From assembly GCF_014637795.1 (NCBI RefSeq), contig NZ_BMFD01000011.1, positions 62,001 to 126,000 of the forward strand: DNA of 64,000 nt. Reading direction: 5' to 3'. Below, piece by piece: positions 9,277-18,308 of this stretch. Numbering within the stretch: the first letter of the stretch is position 1; each line of letters begins with the position of its first letter. The position numbers were made by a program, and so were the translations under genes. This DNA is from Belliella aquatica (GTDB taxonomy: Bacteria > Bacteroidota > Bacteroidia > Cytophagales > Cyclobacteriaceae). The notes under the pieces were generated by a model, which worked only from the letters and a program-made list of their open reading frames with translations, was not told the origin of the DNA and searched no databases.

Positions 9277-10278
9277 CTATTTCTGCCCATTTTTATTAGT
9301 GAAAAGAAAAATGATCGCAAGGAAAAGAAAAGAAAGAGCCCAAGTTGATTGACCAACTGTACTCAAAACAAAGTACAAGGAAAAATACCAAAGCGGCAGA
9401 CCAACAAGACCAATCACAAATTTAAATGTTGCTATAAAGGCTTCATCTTTGACTTTTGGAGCAAACCAAAGCCAGATCCAGTAAATTGGAAGATGGAACA
9501 GCTTCATCAATTTATTTCGCAAGTAAGGTTTTTTAAATTGTACATTTTTGGCAGGTCTGTTTTCTAAAAATCGCTTTACTTCTGTGGTTGATGTCAAATC
9601 TATATTGTGATCGATAAGCAATTGTAAATCATAGTCATATCTCTCTTCTGGAATATCAACGACCAAAGGTAAAAGAGCACTGTAAGTTGCAGAAATCATG
9701 CTTTCAAAGTTTGCAACATGGATTTTGGGATCTATAACTTCACCGAAGGTAATTCTTGCTTTTGATCCGGAATGATTGTGATTACTGTAGTTGATAGCTA
9801 CAGGTAGGATTACCAAATCTAACTCGGGATTTTCTTCTAAAGCCTGAATTGCAATTCTAGAAAAACCTTTTTTCATGGGTCTCAAATTTCTCCTAGTACT
9901 GTGACTCCCTTCCCCAAAAATCAACATTGAGCCCCCATTTAAAAGTACCCGAACACTTTTATCAAAAGTCTCCTGATTTTTCTCCATATTCTTTACCCCA
10001 TCCCGAACGCGATAGATGGGTATCATTTGGATATAGTTGAGCAGCTTCGCTACAAATGGATGTTTAAATGCAGATGCGCGGGTGAGATAATATGGTTTCA
10101 GTCCAGAAAGTGTAGCCAATAAAAGTGGATCAATCAATGCATTTTGGTGATTACTGACCATCAAAATTGATTTGTCTTTTGGTATATTTTCTTTGCCTAC
10201 AATGATTATTTTCTTATAAAAAACCTTAAGGGCTAGTTTTACTATAAATCGAAGAAATTCGTTTACTATATACTTCAT
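9277..10278 (-). CDS. Lysophospholipid/glycerol-3-phosphate acyltransferase family (PlsC-like)
   Basis: 333 residues from the ATG at 10278; an in-frame TTG at 10317 would overlap the upstream gene by 8 bases and is less likely. The PlsC motifs are present: block I VSNHQNALIDPLLLA (HX4D, acyl transfer) and block III MLIFGEGSHSTR (EGS, glycerophosphate binding). Two hydrophobic segments near the C-terminus suggest a membrane anchor. Such proteins move acyl groups onto lysophosphatidic acid or other lipid acceptors at the inner membrane. It lies 31 bases after the BASS transporter gene, probably in one transcript. Confidence 0.85.
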   Translation of the reverse strand: MKYIVNEFLRFIVKLALKVFYKKIIIVGKENIPKDKSILMVSNHQNALIDPLLLATLSGLKPYYLTRASAFKHPFVAKLLNYIQMIPIYRVRDGVKNMEKNQETFDKSVRVLLNGGSMLIFGEGSHSTRRNLRPMKKGFSRIAIQALEENPELDLVILPVAINYSNHNHSGSKARITFGEVIDPKIHVANFESMISATYSALLPLVVDIPEERYDYDLQLLIDHNIDLTSTTEVKRFLENRPAKNVQFKKPYLRNKLMKLFHLPIYWIWLWFAPKVKDEAFIATFKFVIGLVGLPLWYFSLYFVLSTVGQSTWALSFLFLAIIFLFTNKNGQK

Positions 10279-10309
10279 TTTTGAATGCTGAGAGGAAAGG
10301 ACTAGATTT

Positions 10310-11206
10310 TTAAACAAATTTCTTCCAGAAGAAAGCTAAACTCATTCCAGAAATGATGTGCCAAATACCCCACCATGCTGCAATTATAGCCATTCCTCCC
10401 AAACCATCAAAATAGGTAAATATCAAAACCAAGCCTAAACCTGAATTTTGAATACCTGTTTCGATGGTCAAAGTCTTGGTATCAGCAAGATTAAGTCTAA
10501 ATACCTTAGCCAATGAAAACCCAGAGAAGAGTGCCATAAAATTATGACCCAATACCCAAAGAAATATCAATCCAATGAATTGTGTAAAGAGTTTATAATT
10601 CCCAACAAATGCGATGGCTACGAATGCTGCAAAAATCAATATACTTAAAGGTTTTAGGATTTTGGTAGCCTTTTGACTCAAGGTTGGGAATTTGTTATTA
10701 ATGATAATTCCAAGAATCAATGGAACTCCAAGAATCAAGGCAACAGTCTGAAAAACTTCAGAATAATCCAAGCTGATGGTTCGCATTAGGTTTGCAGAGG
10801 GTGTATAAAAACTCACCCAAAGTGCAAAGTTGAAAGGGGTTAGGAAAATTGAGAAAAGAGTTGAAAAACCGGTTAAACTTACGGATAGAGCTGCATTTCC
10901 TTTTGCTAAATGACTGATGAAATTTGAAATATTTCCTCCAGGACATGCCGCTACTAAGAACATTCCTAAAGCTACCGATGGGGGCGGAGAGATTATTAAA
11001 ACAAATATCCATGTCAGAAATGGTAAAAAGATAAATTGACTGATAATACCTGCAAGAAAAGCTTTTGGGTTTTTGGCTACAGCAGTAAAGTCAGACATTC
11101 TTAAATCTAATGCTACCCCAAACATGATAATTGCCAATGAAATATTCAGCAGCAGGAGGGAATCCTGATTAAAATTTAATATGCTGCTATCAAGGGATTC
11201 AAACAT
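10310..11206 (-). CDS. Bile acid:sodium symporter (BASS) family transporter
   Basis: 298 residues with eight to ten hydrophobic helices throughout. Family features include MFGVALDLRMSDF after the first helix, LVAACPGGNISNFISHLAKGNAALSV, which carries the conserved ACPGG and N residues of the Na+-binding crossing, and ETGIQNSGLGLVL in the second crossing helix. BASS proteins import organic anions with Na+; bacterial substrates are often pantoate, sulfate or keto acids rather than bile salts, so the substrate is open. It precedes the acyltransferase gene in the same direction. Confidence 0.9.
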   Translation of the reverse strand: MFESLDSSILNFNQDSLLLLNISLAIIMFGVALDLRMSDFTAVAKNPKAFLAGIISQFIFLPFLTWIFVLIISPPPSVALGMFLVAACPGGNISNFISHLAKGNAALSVSLTGFSTLFSIFLTPFNFALWVSFYTPSANLMRTISLDYSEVFQTVALILGVPLILGIIINNKFPTLSQKATKILKPLSILIFAAFVAIAFVGNYKLFTQFIGLIFLWVLGHNFMALFSGFSLAKVFRLNLADTKTLTIETGIQNSGLGLVLIFTYFDGLGGMAIIAAWWGIWHIISGMSLAFFWKKFV

Positions 11207-11261
11207 GATTTTGGACAGCTTGGAGAGATAAGATAATGTTTAACACGAATTCGATCAAGGT

Positions 11262-11879
11262 TTAAAATCTAAATGCTATTCCAGTTAAAATGTTGATTCT
11301 ACTTAGTTTTCCGTCTTCTGGTGAAAACTGCTGTTGACTTTCCAAATTATTGATCCAAGAAAATTGTGGTGATAAATGATAACGAAGTGTTATACCTGCC
11401 TCCATTCCAAAATTGAAATTACTTTTAGCAAATGAACTTCCTAAATCATCATTGAAAGATAAAACGTTGAAAAATCTACCTCCTTTAATTTTCATATCCA
11501 AAACCATATTGTCAAAAATCTGAATGGAATACATGGGACCAATCATAACTGTTCCATAAGTGGATTTTAAAATTTTACCATCAGATTTACCCACATAATT
11601 CCCACCTTGAAGTTTGAAAACAACTCCCCAATTTTTAGTAAAAGTATATCCTGCATCGATCATACTGATATTGAAGCCGATCTGACCTTGTTGAATTGTC
11701 GGGTCAGTAGGCGAGGTTAGAGCACCTTGATTTTGAAAGGTGTTTTCCAACTCCGAACCAGTATAAAATGATGGGCCTAAACTAATTCCTATGTATCCTT
11801 TTTTGAATTGAATGGCTTCTTGACTGTAGGATTGAAAACTAACAAGCAGAATAAATAAAAGAAGTAAACATTTCTTCAT
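11262..11879 (-). CDS. Outer-membrane beta-barrel protein of unknown function
   Basis: 205 residues from the ATG at 11879; a TTG at 11909 would add ten residues before the signal peptide and is unlikely. MKKCLLLLFILLVSFQSYSQ is a Sec signal peptide. The rest alternates polar and aromatic or hydrophobic residues in strands of about ten (YIGISLGPSFYTG, AGYTFTKNWGVVFKLQGG, FGMEAGITLRYHLS) and ends in LTGIAFRF, an aromatic C-terminus typical of barrels handled by the Bam machinery. It resembles the small outer-membrane-beta-barrel domains common in Bacteroidota. No function can be assigned. Confidence 0.7.
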   Translation of the reverse strand: MKKCLLLLFILLVSFQSYSQEAIQFKKGYIGISLGPSFYTGSELENTFQNQGALTSPTDPTIQQGQIGFNISMIDAGYTFTKNWGVVFKLQGGNYVGKSDGKILKSTYGTVMIGPMYSIQIFDNMVLDMKIKGGRFFNVLSFNDDLGSSFAKSNFNFGMEAGITLRYHLSPQFSWINNLESQQQFSPEDGKLSRINILTGIAFRF

Positions 11880-11956
11880 TATAGTTTTGGTTTTTGTGAA
11901 GGTGCTCAATGAAACTGAAATAAGAATACAACATTAGCTGCTTAATGGCAAAAATA

Positions 11957-11986
11957 AAAGAGTGAACCAAAAATGATCCACTCTTT
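11957..11986 (-). terminator. Terminator after the TlpA-like gene
   Basis: AAAGAGTG (11957-11964) pairs with CACTCTTT (11979-11986). On the minus strand the stem is followed by TTATTTTTG, giving a U-rich tail about 20 bases past the stop of the gene at 12006. Confidence 0.7.
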
Positions 11987-12005
11987 ATCAATCTGTGCGT
12001 ATCTT

Positions 12006-13415
12006 TTATAGGTATTTATCTACCGTTTCTCTGATATTTCCGGAAGGCCTGTCTGCAGAAGGATCAATGATTTTACCTTCTTTGTCTAAAAGCAAAAATC
12101 TCGGGATGGCATTTACCATAAAGTGTTGTGCTAATTCTGATTTCCAAGCATTTGCAGCAAACCATTGTAAGCCGTCCATTTTTTTGTCATTTACCATTTT
12201 CACCCATGGTTCTTTGCTGTCATCAATTGAAACTGTTAAGAAAGAAACATCTTTATCATTATATTCTTCTTTCATTTTATCCCAATGTGGATGTTCTGCA
12301 ATACATGGTCCACACCATGTCGCCCAAATATCAATGTAAACAAGCGTACCTCTGAGGTCACTCAGCTTTACTTCTTCTCCTTCAATATTAACAAATGAAA
12401 AATCAGGAACTTCTTTACCCGGCATGATTGGGTCCCATTTTTCTTTAATTTTTTCCATCTTAGCCTGTAGTTTTGGGCTTTGATTTTCAGCCATAAATTT
12501 GTCATAAGAGGTTTTTACATGTGCTGGACCTCTGTACTCCAAATTAGATTTAATAAAATCGAAAAGGAATTGATCCTTAACTGCCTGATTTGTCAATATT
12601 CTATCCATAGCCATAAACCTGGCCTTTTCATATCCATCAGAAGTTCCTCTTAGTGTAGTGTCTTCTTTCATGATTTCACTAACCACATCTCCTATTCTTC
12701 TATCAATAAGGGCTTTGTATGATCCTGAGTTGAGTAAATCTTCTCTGCTGAGATCTAAACCTGCAAGCCTCTCTTTTACTTCCTCTTTAGGAAAATCTAC
12801 AGAATCTTGTGGGATTTTGTTTATGTAAGCATTATACATTGGATATTGACTATCCATAAGTATCGGTTGATATTCATTATAAGCTTCCTCTAACTTCACA
12901 AACTCTTTGTCAACCCCTTCTTGCAATTTTAATTCATCGAGTCTTGATTTGAGAATTTTAAAATATTCATCTTTTTTAGAAAAATAAGCATCTTTTTCCA
13001 TTCCCATCAATTCCATCATATTGCCTATCCCACTTTCTCTATACAATTTGTCCCTCTCAAACTGATAGGTGTTCTCCGGCACTTTGTCTCCATGAAATGT
13101 CAAAGATTCGTTAAACTCATTGACATCAACTTCCACAAAAATACTGTCTCCTGGATTTAAGAATAAAGTGAATCCTTCTCGGCCAATGCGCACATTGTAG
13201 TTTTCTGCTGACTCAGATTCAAAATCAACTTGAAAGCTCCCGTCATCAGCCACAGATCCAACGGCAATCTCTTGTTCTAAATAAATATTGATCTCTTTGG
13301 CATCCGAATTATCAAGCTTTCCTGCAATGATAATTTTTGGATCAAAAGTTTCTTGCTTTCCACAGCTGATGATTAAAAAAGCCAAGAAAGTCCATAAAAT
13401 TGAAGCATGTTTCAT
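12006..13415 (-). CDS. TlpA-like thioredoxin-domain lipoprotein
   Basis: 469 residues. The N-terminus has a lipobox, LIISCGKQ, so the mature protein is lipid-anchored in the envelope. Residues 25-110 look like a DUF4369-type beta domain (IIIAGKLDNSDAKEINIYL, EQEIAVGSVADDGSFQVDF). A helical middle of about 200 residues leads to a C-terminal thioredoxin fold with the redox motif WATWCGPCIAEH (CxxC) and a cis-Pro loop MVNAIPRFLLLDKEGKI. Family members reduce or shuffle disulfides outside the cytoplasm, often for cytochrome c maturation or oxidative stress. Monocistronic with its own terminator. Confidence 0.9.
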   Translation of the reverse strand: MKHASILWTFLAFLIISCGKQETFDPKIIIAGKLDNSDAKEINIYLEQEIAVGSVADDGSFQVDFESESAENYNVRIGREGFTLFLNPGDSIFVEVDVNEFNESLTFHGDKVPENTYQFERDKLYRESGIGNMMELMGMEKDAYFSKKDEYFKILKSRLDELKLQEGVDKEFVKLEEAYNEYQPILMDSQYPMYNAYINKIPQDSVDFPKEEVKERLAGLDLSREDLLNSGSYKALIDRRIGDVVSEIMKEDTTLRGTSDGYEKARFMAMDRILTNQAVKDQFLFDFIKSNLEYRGPAHVKTSYDKFMAENQSPKLQAKMEKIKEKWDPIMPGKEVPDFSFVNIEGEEVKLSDLRGTLVYIDIWATWCGPCIAEHPHWDKMKEEYNDKDVSFLTVSIDDSKEPWVKMVNDKKMDGLQWFAANAWKSELAQHFMVNAIPRFLLLDKEGKIIDPSADRPSGNIRETVDKYL

Positions 13416-13552
13416 GTTAGAGGAGTTTAAATTATAAATATTAATGCTAAAATTTAGTTATCAATACTTAAAAATCATAATAAATCCTTTATTTTAACAT
13501 ACCGAAAATATAAATTCTATTGAAAAATAAGCTAAAATCAAAATAATATAAA

Positions 13553-16500
13553 CTAGGCTAATTCCCTCAAATCAACAGGAACAACTCTAGAAACACCTGC
13601 CTCTATCATGGTAATCCCATAAATAATATCTGTGCTTGCCATTGTCCTTTTGTTGTGCGTTACGATGATGAATTGAGATTCTTTTGAGAAAGTCTGAATG
13701 ATATTGTTGAATTTGTCAATATTGGCATCATCCAAAGGCGCATCCACTTCGTCAAAAATACAGAAAGGAGCAGGTTTCAATAGATAGATGGCAAAGAGGA
13801 GTGAAGTGGCAGTAAGCGTTTTCTCACCTCCAGAAAGTTGATTAATCGTTAATGGTCGCTTGCCTTTTGGCTTAGCCATAATTTCAATCGGGCTTTCCAA
13901 AGGATTATCTGGATCGACCAATTTCAAATCGCAATCATCTTCCTCGGTAAATAGTGATCTGAATACTTTAACAAAGTTTTCTTTAATCTTACCAAAGGCA
14001 TCAAGGAAGGTATCTTTCGCAACTTGATCTATTTCATTGATGGTTTCTAACAAAGAGTTTTTAGCTTTTACCAAGTCTTCTTTTTGTACCGTAATGAAAG
14101 TATGTCTTTCCTTAATTTCATCATAGGCTTCCATGGCCATAGGATTGATTGGTCCGATTTTCTCCAGTCTTTCCTTACATTTTTGTACGGTTTGTCTGAT
14201 TTCTGAATCGTCCAAGTCGACATATGCTTCATCAACCTCAGGATTTTCTTCCATCAAACTATCTAAATCAATTTCAAATTCTACACTCAAGCGCTCTTTC
14301 ATACTGTTGAGTTTGAGTTTGACTTCATTGAGAGCGTTGAGCAATTCTTGTATGATACTGTCAATGCCCTCCTTACTTTTCTGCAATTCTCTGATTTGCT
14401 TATCTGCTGTATCTATTTCTCCACGAGCAGCATAATACTCTTTTTCAGCTTCGTTGACACCTTTCTCAATCGTTTCTTTCTCCGTGTACAATTCAATCAA
14501 CTCATCATCTTTGATTTCATTATTATCCAACAAAGACTTTATTTCCTGATCTATTGAACTGTGTTCAAGTTGTGATTTTTCTATTCTCTCTTTACTTGCG
14601 TCAAAAGCACTTTTCTTGAAGTCAATTTCTTGCTCGAGGCTGCTGACACGATTCAAATGCTGATGGTAGAGTATATTTTCTTGATTGAAAGCAGCGGATT
14701 TTTGAGATAAACTTTCAGACTCACCTTGAAGCTGTTCGGTTAGAGTTTCTACTTCTATTTCTAGATATTCAAACTTTGCTCTTTCATTTTCCAACTGAGG
14801 AACAATATGTGAAAGACTTTCTTGAAGTTCTTCGATCCTCTCCAAAATATCCTCCCTCTTATTGGCATTGGAAGAAAGCATCTCGCTGAGTTGCTCTTTT
14901 TTTGTACGAACAGATACGTACTCCTGATTGATTTCACTAATCTCTTGTTGAAGTAGCTCAATCTTGCTTTTGTAACTTACTTCTTTGATTTTGAGTAAAT
15001 CACTAATTTTTTTATCCAAGTTGGACCTAGTAGAACTGACTTTTTTATTCAGTTCTTTGATATCTTTTTCGAGTTTTTCAAGATTCTTTGCCCTACCGAT
15101 TCTTTTGCCTTCAAATAGACCTACAGAACCACCAGAAATACTAAACTTTCGTTTGGTAAATTTCCCACTTTCTGTAATAAAAATAGCATTTGAATCTATA
15201 GGAAAATCATGGTATTCACCTTTGACGATATAGACGTCATCCAAAATAAAACTAATTAGTTTGGAATATTTTTCGTCAAATTCAATGATCTCGGTAGCTG
15301 CAATCGCATTTGAAAACAGCTTGTTTTGTGAGGCTTGGAACTTATCAAAATGTTCTAGAACAAAGAAATTGGCTTTTCCGCGAGCTGAATCACTCAACAA
15401 GTTAACAGCCATAATAGCTTGGTCTTGGGTGTCTACTACATAATAATTCATGTAGCCTTCCAAGTAATTTTCAATCGTTACGCGATATCTTTCATCAGTG
15501 GTGAGGATATCTGAAAGCAGGGGAGTATCCTTACCCCAATTTGAATTTTTCTTAAGGAACTTGATCGCCTCAGGGAAACCCTCAAGATTTTCTACCAAAG
15601 ATTTGGTAAGATTAAATTCGTTTTGCTTTGCATCTAGTTTACGAGAGGTTTGGGTGACTTCCTCCCTTATCATCTCTATGACTTTAGTATGCTCTTCGAT
15701 CTTTTGATTTTGATCTTCTTCCTTGGCTTTGATTTGAGATAATTCGGAAGTTTTTTGATCCAATTCTCCTTTGATCAAATGCAATTTATCTTCAAAATCT
15801 GCCAGATTAGCTTCTTGACTATTGTCATCAGTAGCTGTTTTTTCTAATTCCTGTTTGAGTGTAGAAAGCTGGATTTGTTTGATTTCCTGATCCTTGGAAA
15901 GTTGGTATACAGTATCTTTTTTGAGGGCAAACTCTTTGCTTATTTCTTTCTGTTTTTCCTGGATTTCAGTCTGGGATGACTTTTGATTATCGTATGCTTC
16001 TCGAAGTTGCTCGACGATGATTTCTTTTTCAGAAAGCATTTTATTAGCACTTTCTAATTCTTGCTCAAGTGATCTGATACTAAATCCAGCACGATCATTT
16101 GACTTCCGGTCAGTGTCGATTTGTTCTCTGAGTTTTTGAGCCCTGTCTTCCAAAAACCTCAATCTTTCATTCTTTATTTTCTTGTCAGATTCAAACTGAC
16201 GAATTTTATTCACATGATCATTGAGCGTCTTTTGTCTAGAAGAAAGTAGCTTTTCCTTTTGAATCAGATCAGTCTTACTAAATTCAAGAAAGGCTTCTTT
16301 TTCGGCAACCTTTGCATTGATCATGACTTTATTGTCATTCTCAGTCTCGATTTTCTTACTCAACTGAACCAATGCTTCACTGTTTTTGGCTACAGATTTC
16401 TTGGCTAGATTGATACTAGCTTCCTTGTATTCTTGCTTGATTTCAAAATACTTTGCTGTTTGCTTGGCTTGTTTTTCTAAGCTCTTGAGATTTTTTTCAA

Positions 16501-17092
16501 TTTCAAAAAGCACATCTTCTACACGATCCAGATCTCCATCTGTATCTTCAAGCTTGCGAAGCGTTTCTTTTTTTCTTGCTTTAAATTTCGAAATACCGGC
16601 AGCCTCTTCGAACAAATCTCTCCTAGAGTTATTCTTATCATTGAGCAATTCTTCGATCATCTTCAACTCAATAATAGCGTAACTATTGGAGTTGATTCCG
16701 GTATCCATAAATAAATTGGTGATATCCTTTAATCTACAAGCAATGCCATTAAGTAAATATTCACTTTCACCACTTCTATAATATCTTCTTGTGATGGTTA
16801 CGTGGGTATATTCTGTAGGAAGTAAATTCCTTGTATTTTCAAAAGTCAGAGAAACCTCTGCCAAATTGGTAGGTTTTCTTGTTTTAGTCCCATTAAAAAT
16901 CACATTCTCCATTTTATCAGAGCGGAGCATTCTAGACTTTTGTTCACCTAGTACCCATCTAATTGCATCTACCACGTTGGATTTACCACATCCATTAGGA
17001 CCAACGACACCGGTGATTCCTTTGTCAAAATGAATGACCATTCTATCACCAAAACTTTTGAAGCCTTTTATCTCTAGCTTACTTAGTAGCAT
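13553..17092 (-). CDS. smc: Chromosome segregation protein SMC
   Basis: 1179 residues, normal for bacterial SMC. Walker A is GPNGCGKS at 31-38, followed by the Q-loop region WVLGEQ. A long coiled coil runs from about 170 to 500. The hinge lies near 510-660 (LEGFPEAIKFL, TPLLSDILTTDERY, FFVLEHFDKFQ), a second coil follows, and the C-terminal head has the ABC signature NQLSGGEKTLTATSLL and Walker B FCIFDEVDAPLDDANIDKF. It organises and condenses the chromosome together with ScpA and ScpB, neither of which is in this window. A good promoter match lies just upstream, and the gene diverges from the one at 17164. Confidence 0.98.
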   Translation of the reverse strand: MLLSKLEIKGFKSFGDRMVIHFDKGITGVVGPNGCGKSNVVDAIRWVLGEQKSRMLRSDKMENVIFNGTKTRKPTNLAEVSLTFENTRNLLPTEYTHVTITRRYYRSGESEYLLNGIACRLKDITNLFMDTGINSNSYAIIELKMIEELLNDKNNSRRDLFEEAAGISKFKARKKETLRKLEDTDGDLDRVEDVLFEIEKNLKSLEKQAKQTAKYFEIKQEYKEASINLAKKSVAKNSEALVQLSKKIETENDNKVMINAKVAEKEAFLEFSKTDLIQKEKLLSSRQKTLNDHVNKIRQFESDKKIKNERLRFLEDRAQKLREQIDTDRKSNDRAGFSIRSLEQELESANKMLSEKEIIVEQLREAYDNQKSSQTEIQEKQKEISKEFALKKDTVYQLSKDQEIKQIQLSTLKQELEKTATDDNSQEANLADFEDKLHLIKGELDQKTSELSQIKAKEEDQNQKIEEHTKVIEMIREEVTQTSRKLDAKQNEFNLTKSLVENLEGFPEAIKFLKKNSNWGKDTPLLSDILTTDERYRVTIENYLEGYMNYYVVDTQDQAIMAVNLLSDSARGKANFFVLEHFDKFQASQNKLFSNAIAATEIIEFDEKYSKLISFILDDVYIVKGEYHDFPIDSNAIFITESGKFTKRKFSISGGSVGLFEGKRIGRAKNLEKLEKDIKELNKKVSSTRSNLDKKISDLLKIKEVSYKSKIELLQQEISEINQEYVSVRTKKEQLSEMLSSNANKREDILERIEELQESLSHIVPQLENERAKFEYLEIEVETLTEQLQGESESLSQKSAAFNQENILYHQHLNRVSSLEQEIDFKKSAFDASKERIEKSQLEHSSIDQEIKSLLDNNEIKDDELIELYTEKETIEKGVNEAEKEYYAARGEIDTADKQIRELQKSKEGIDSIIQELLNALNEVKLKLNSMKERLSVEFEIDLDSLMEENPEVDEAYVDLDDSEIRQTVQKCKERLEKIGPINPMAMEAYDEIKERHTFITVQKEDLVKAKNSLLETINEIDQVAKDTFLDAFGKIKENFVKVFRSLFTEEDDCDLKLVDPDNPLESPIEIMAKPKGKRPLTINQLSGGEKTLTATSLLFAIYLLKPAPFCIFDEVDAPLDDANIDKFNNIIQTFSKESQFIIVTHNKRTMASTDIIYGITMIEAGVSRVVPVDLRELA

Positions 17093-17123
17093 GCTTTATT
17101 CGGATTAATTCTTGAACAAGAAA

Positions 17124-17155
17124 CAAAATTATAACTATATTAGAATCATCAAAAA
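17124..17155 (-). promoter_or_regulatory. Putative smc promoter
   Basis: On the minus strand TTTTTG (17155-17150) is followed after 18 bases by TAATTTTG (17131-17124), a perfect TAnnTTTG box. The predicted start is about 25 bases before the smc ATG. It also lies within 40 bases of the divergent gene at 17164, so the two genes may share control. Confidence 0.55.
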
Positions 17156-17163
17156 GAAAAAAC

Positions 17164-17715
17164 GTGGACGCAGGAAATATAATTTATATAGTAGCAGTGA
17201 TTATTTACTTCATCTATACCGCAATTAAGAAGGGTAAGAAGAGTGAAGATATCAATCAACCTGATCGAGAGCAGGAGTCAGAGACAGGTCAAAGACCACC
17301 TTCTTTTGAAGATTTGCTCAAGGAAATCAGAGGTGGTCAGCAAGAGAGAGAAAGAGATTTAGAGCAATCAGGTCAGGGTACTGTTATTGAGTCAAGAAAA
17401 CGTGTTGTAAAAACTCCAAAGCTTGAGCCTGAAAAATACCAAACTAGTTCTGATAAACTCGAAAAAAGAGATTTAGAAAATAGTAAATACAATCAATACA
17501 CAGGTTCTGATTCCAGCCTTAAAACTCCAAAATTACAAACATTAGACGAGCAAGTTAGCTTAAGTTCCTCATTGACAGGACTTGGAGTAAGTGAAACAAG
17601 AGGAGGACAACGAAAAAAAGCTAAAAATAATAGATATCAGAGAATACTATCTGATCCAAGATCCGTTAAAGATGCGATTATTTTATCTGAAATTTTAAAT
17701 AGAAAGCACTTTTAA
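17164..17715 (+). CDS. Conserved-looking hypothetical membrane-anchored protein divergent from smc
   Basis: 183 residues from a GTG start. Residues 2-20 form one transmembrane helix (IIYIVAVIIYFIYTAIKK); the rest is charged and low in hydrophobic residues, so it is probably a disordered cytoplasmic tail of about 130 residues (SFEDLLKEIRGGQQERE). The tail ends in a more ordered, helix-like segment (YQRILSDPRSVKDAIILSEILN). I recognise no named family. The N-terminal anchor plus a short conserved-looking tail suggests a tether or adaptor. A link to SMC rests only on the shared 71-base intergenic region. Confidence 0.7.
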   Translation: MDAGNIIYIVAVIIYFIYTAIKKGKKSEDINQPDREQESETGQRPPSFEDLLKEIRGGQQERERDLEQSGQGTVIESRKRVVKTPKLEPEKYQTSSDKLEKRDLENSKYNQYTGSDSSLKTPKLQTLDEQVSLSSSLTGLGVSETRGGQRKKAKNNRYQRILSDPRSVKDAIILSEILNRKHF

Positions 17716-17757
17716 ATTTGTTTAATCTTTTATCTTAAACATTCCACAATAATTTTT

Positions 17758-17790
17758 TGTTAAAGTTTCAATCCAAAAGAAACTTTAACA
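17758..17790. promoter_or_regulatory. Perfect inverted repeat upstream of the Rieske gene
   Basis: TGTTAAAGTTTC (17758-17769) is repeated exactly in inverse as GAAACTTTAACA (17779-17790) with a 9-base spacer. It ends 14 bases before the Rieske ATG. No T-run follows on either strand, so it is a better candidate for an operator or a leader hairpin than for a terminator of the gene ending at 17715. Confidence 0.55.
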
Positions 17791-17804
17791 TCGTAATTGT
17801 GGGT

Positions 17805-18308
17805 ATGGAACAAATTATTACTAACAAATCAGGAAATCTGTCGAAAGAAAGAAGGGAATTCCTCAAGAAAACAGGCTCACTTGCAGTGATGTCTATGTTT
17901 GGTGTAAGCTTTTTTACATCATGTGCGAGTGATGAAGATACAAATCCTTCAAATCCGGCACCAAATAATCCGCCGGCTGCATCAACAGGTATTACTGTGA
18001 ATAATAATTCTGTAGTAATCGATCTAACTCAAGCAACTTCCTTAAATAATGCAGGGGGATGGGTCTTAGTTATATCTGCACAGATGCTAGTAGTAAACAC
18101 AGGTAATGGTTTTAATGCTTTAACCTCTGTTTGTACACATTCTCAATGTGATAGGAATTGGTCATTGAATAATAATGAATTTGTATGTTCTTGCCATGGT
18201 TCAAGGTTTACAACCAGTGGTGCAGTTGTACAAGGTCCGGCGAATAGACCTTTAGCTTCTTTTGATACCAGTAGATCAGGTGATATTTTAACAATAAATA
18301 GGTCATAA
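17805..18308 (+). CDS. Rieske [2Fe-2S] lipoprotein
   Basis: 167 residues from the ATG at 17805; the upstream in-frame TTG at 17757 would start inside an inverted repeat. Arg16-Arg17 and a hydrophobic stretch end in a lipobox-like FFTSCAS with Cys40, so it may be a Tat or Sec-exported lipoprotein. The cluster ligands are Cys110 and His112 (CTHSQC) plus Cys128 and His131 (CSCHGSRF). Cys115 and Cys130 match the disulfide pair of high-potential Rieske proteins. It should be a one-electron carrier in the envelope. Its stop overlaps the next start by one base (TAATG), so it is coupled to the YceI gene. Confidence 0.92.
   Translation: MEQIITNKSGNLSKERREFLKKTGSLAVMSMFGVSFFTSCASDEDTNPSNPAPNNPPAASTGITVNNNSVVIDLTQATSLNNAGGWVLVISAQMLVVNTGNGFNALTSVCTHSQCDRNWSLNNNEFVCSCHGSRFTTSGAVVQGPANRPLASFDTSRSGDILTINRS

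Noticed and set aside
16386-16682. Plus-strand ORFs inside smc
   Set aside because: They are Ser/Leu-rich shadows of the coiled-coil coding strand.
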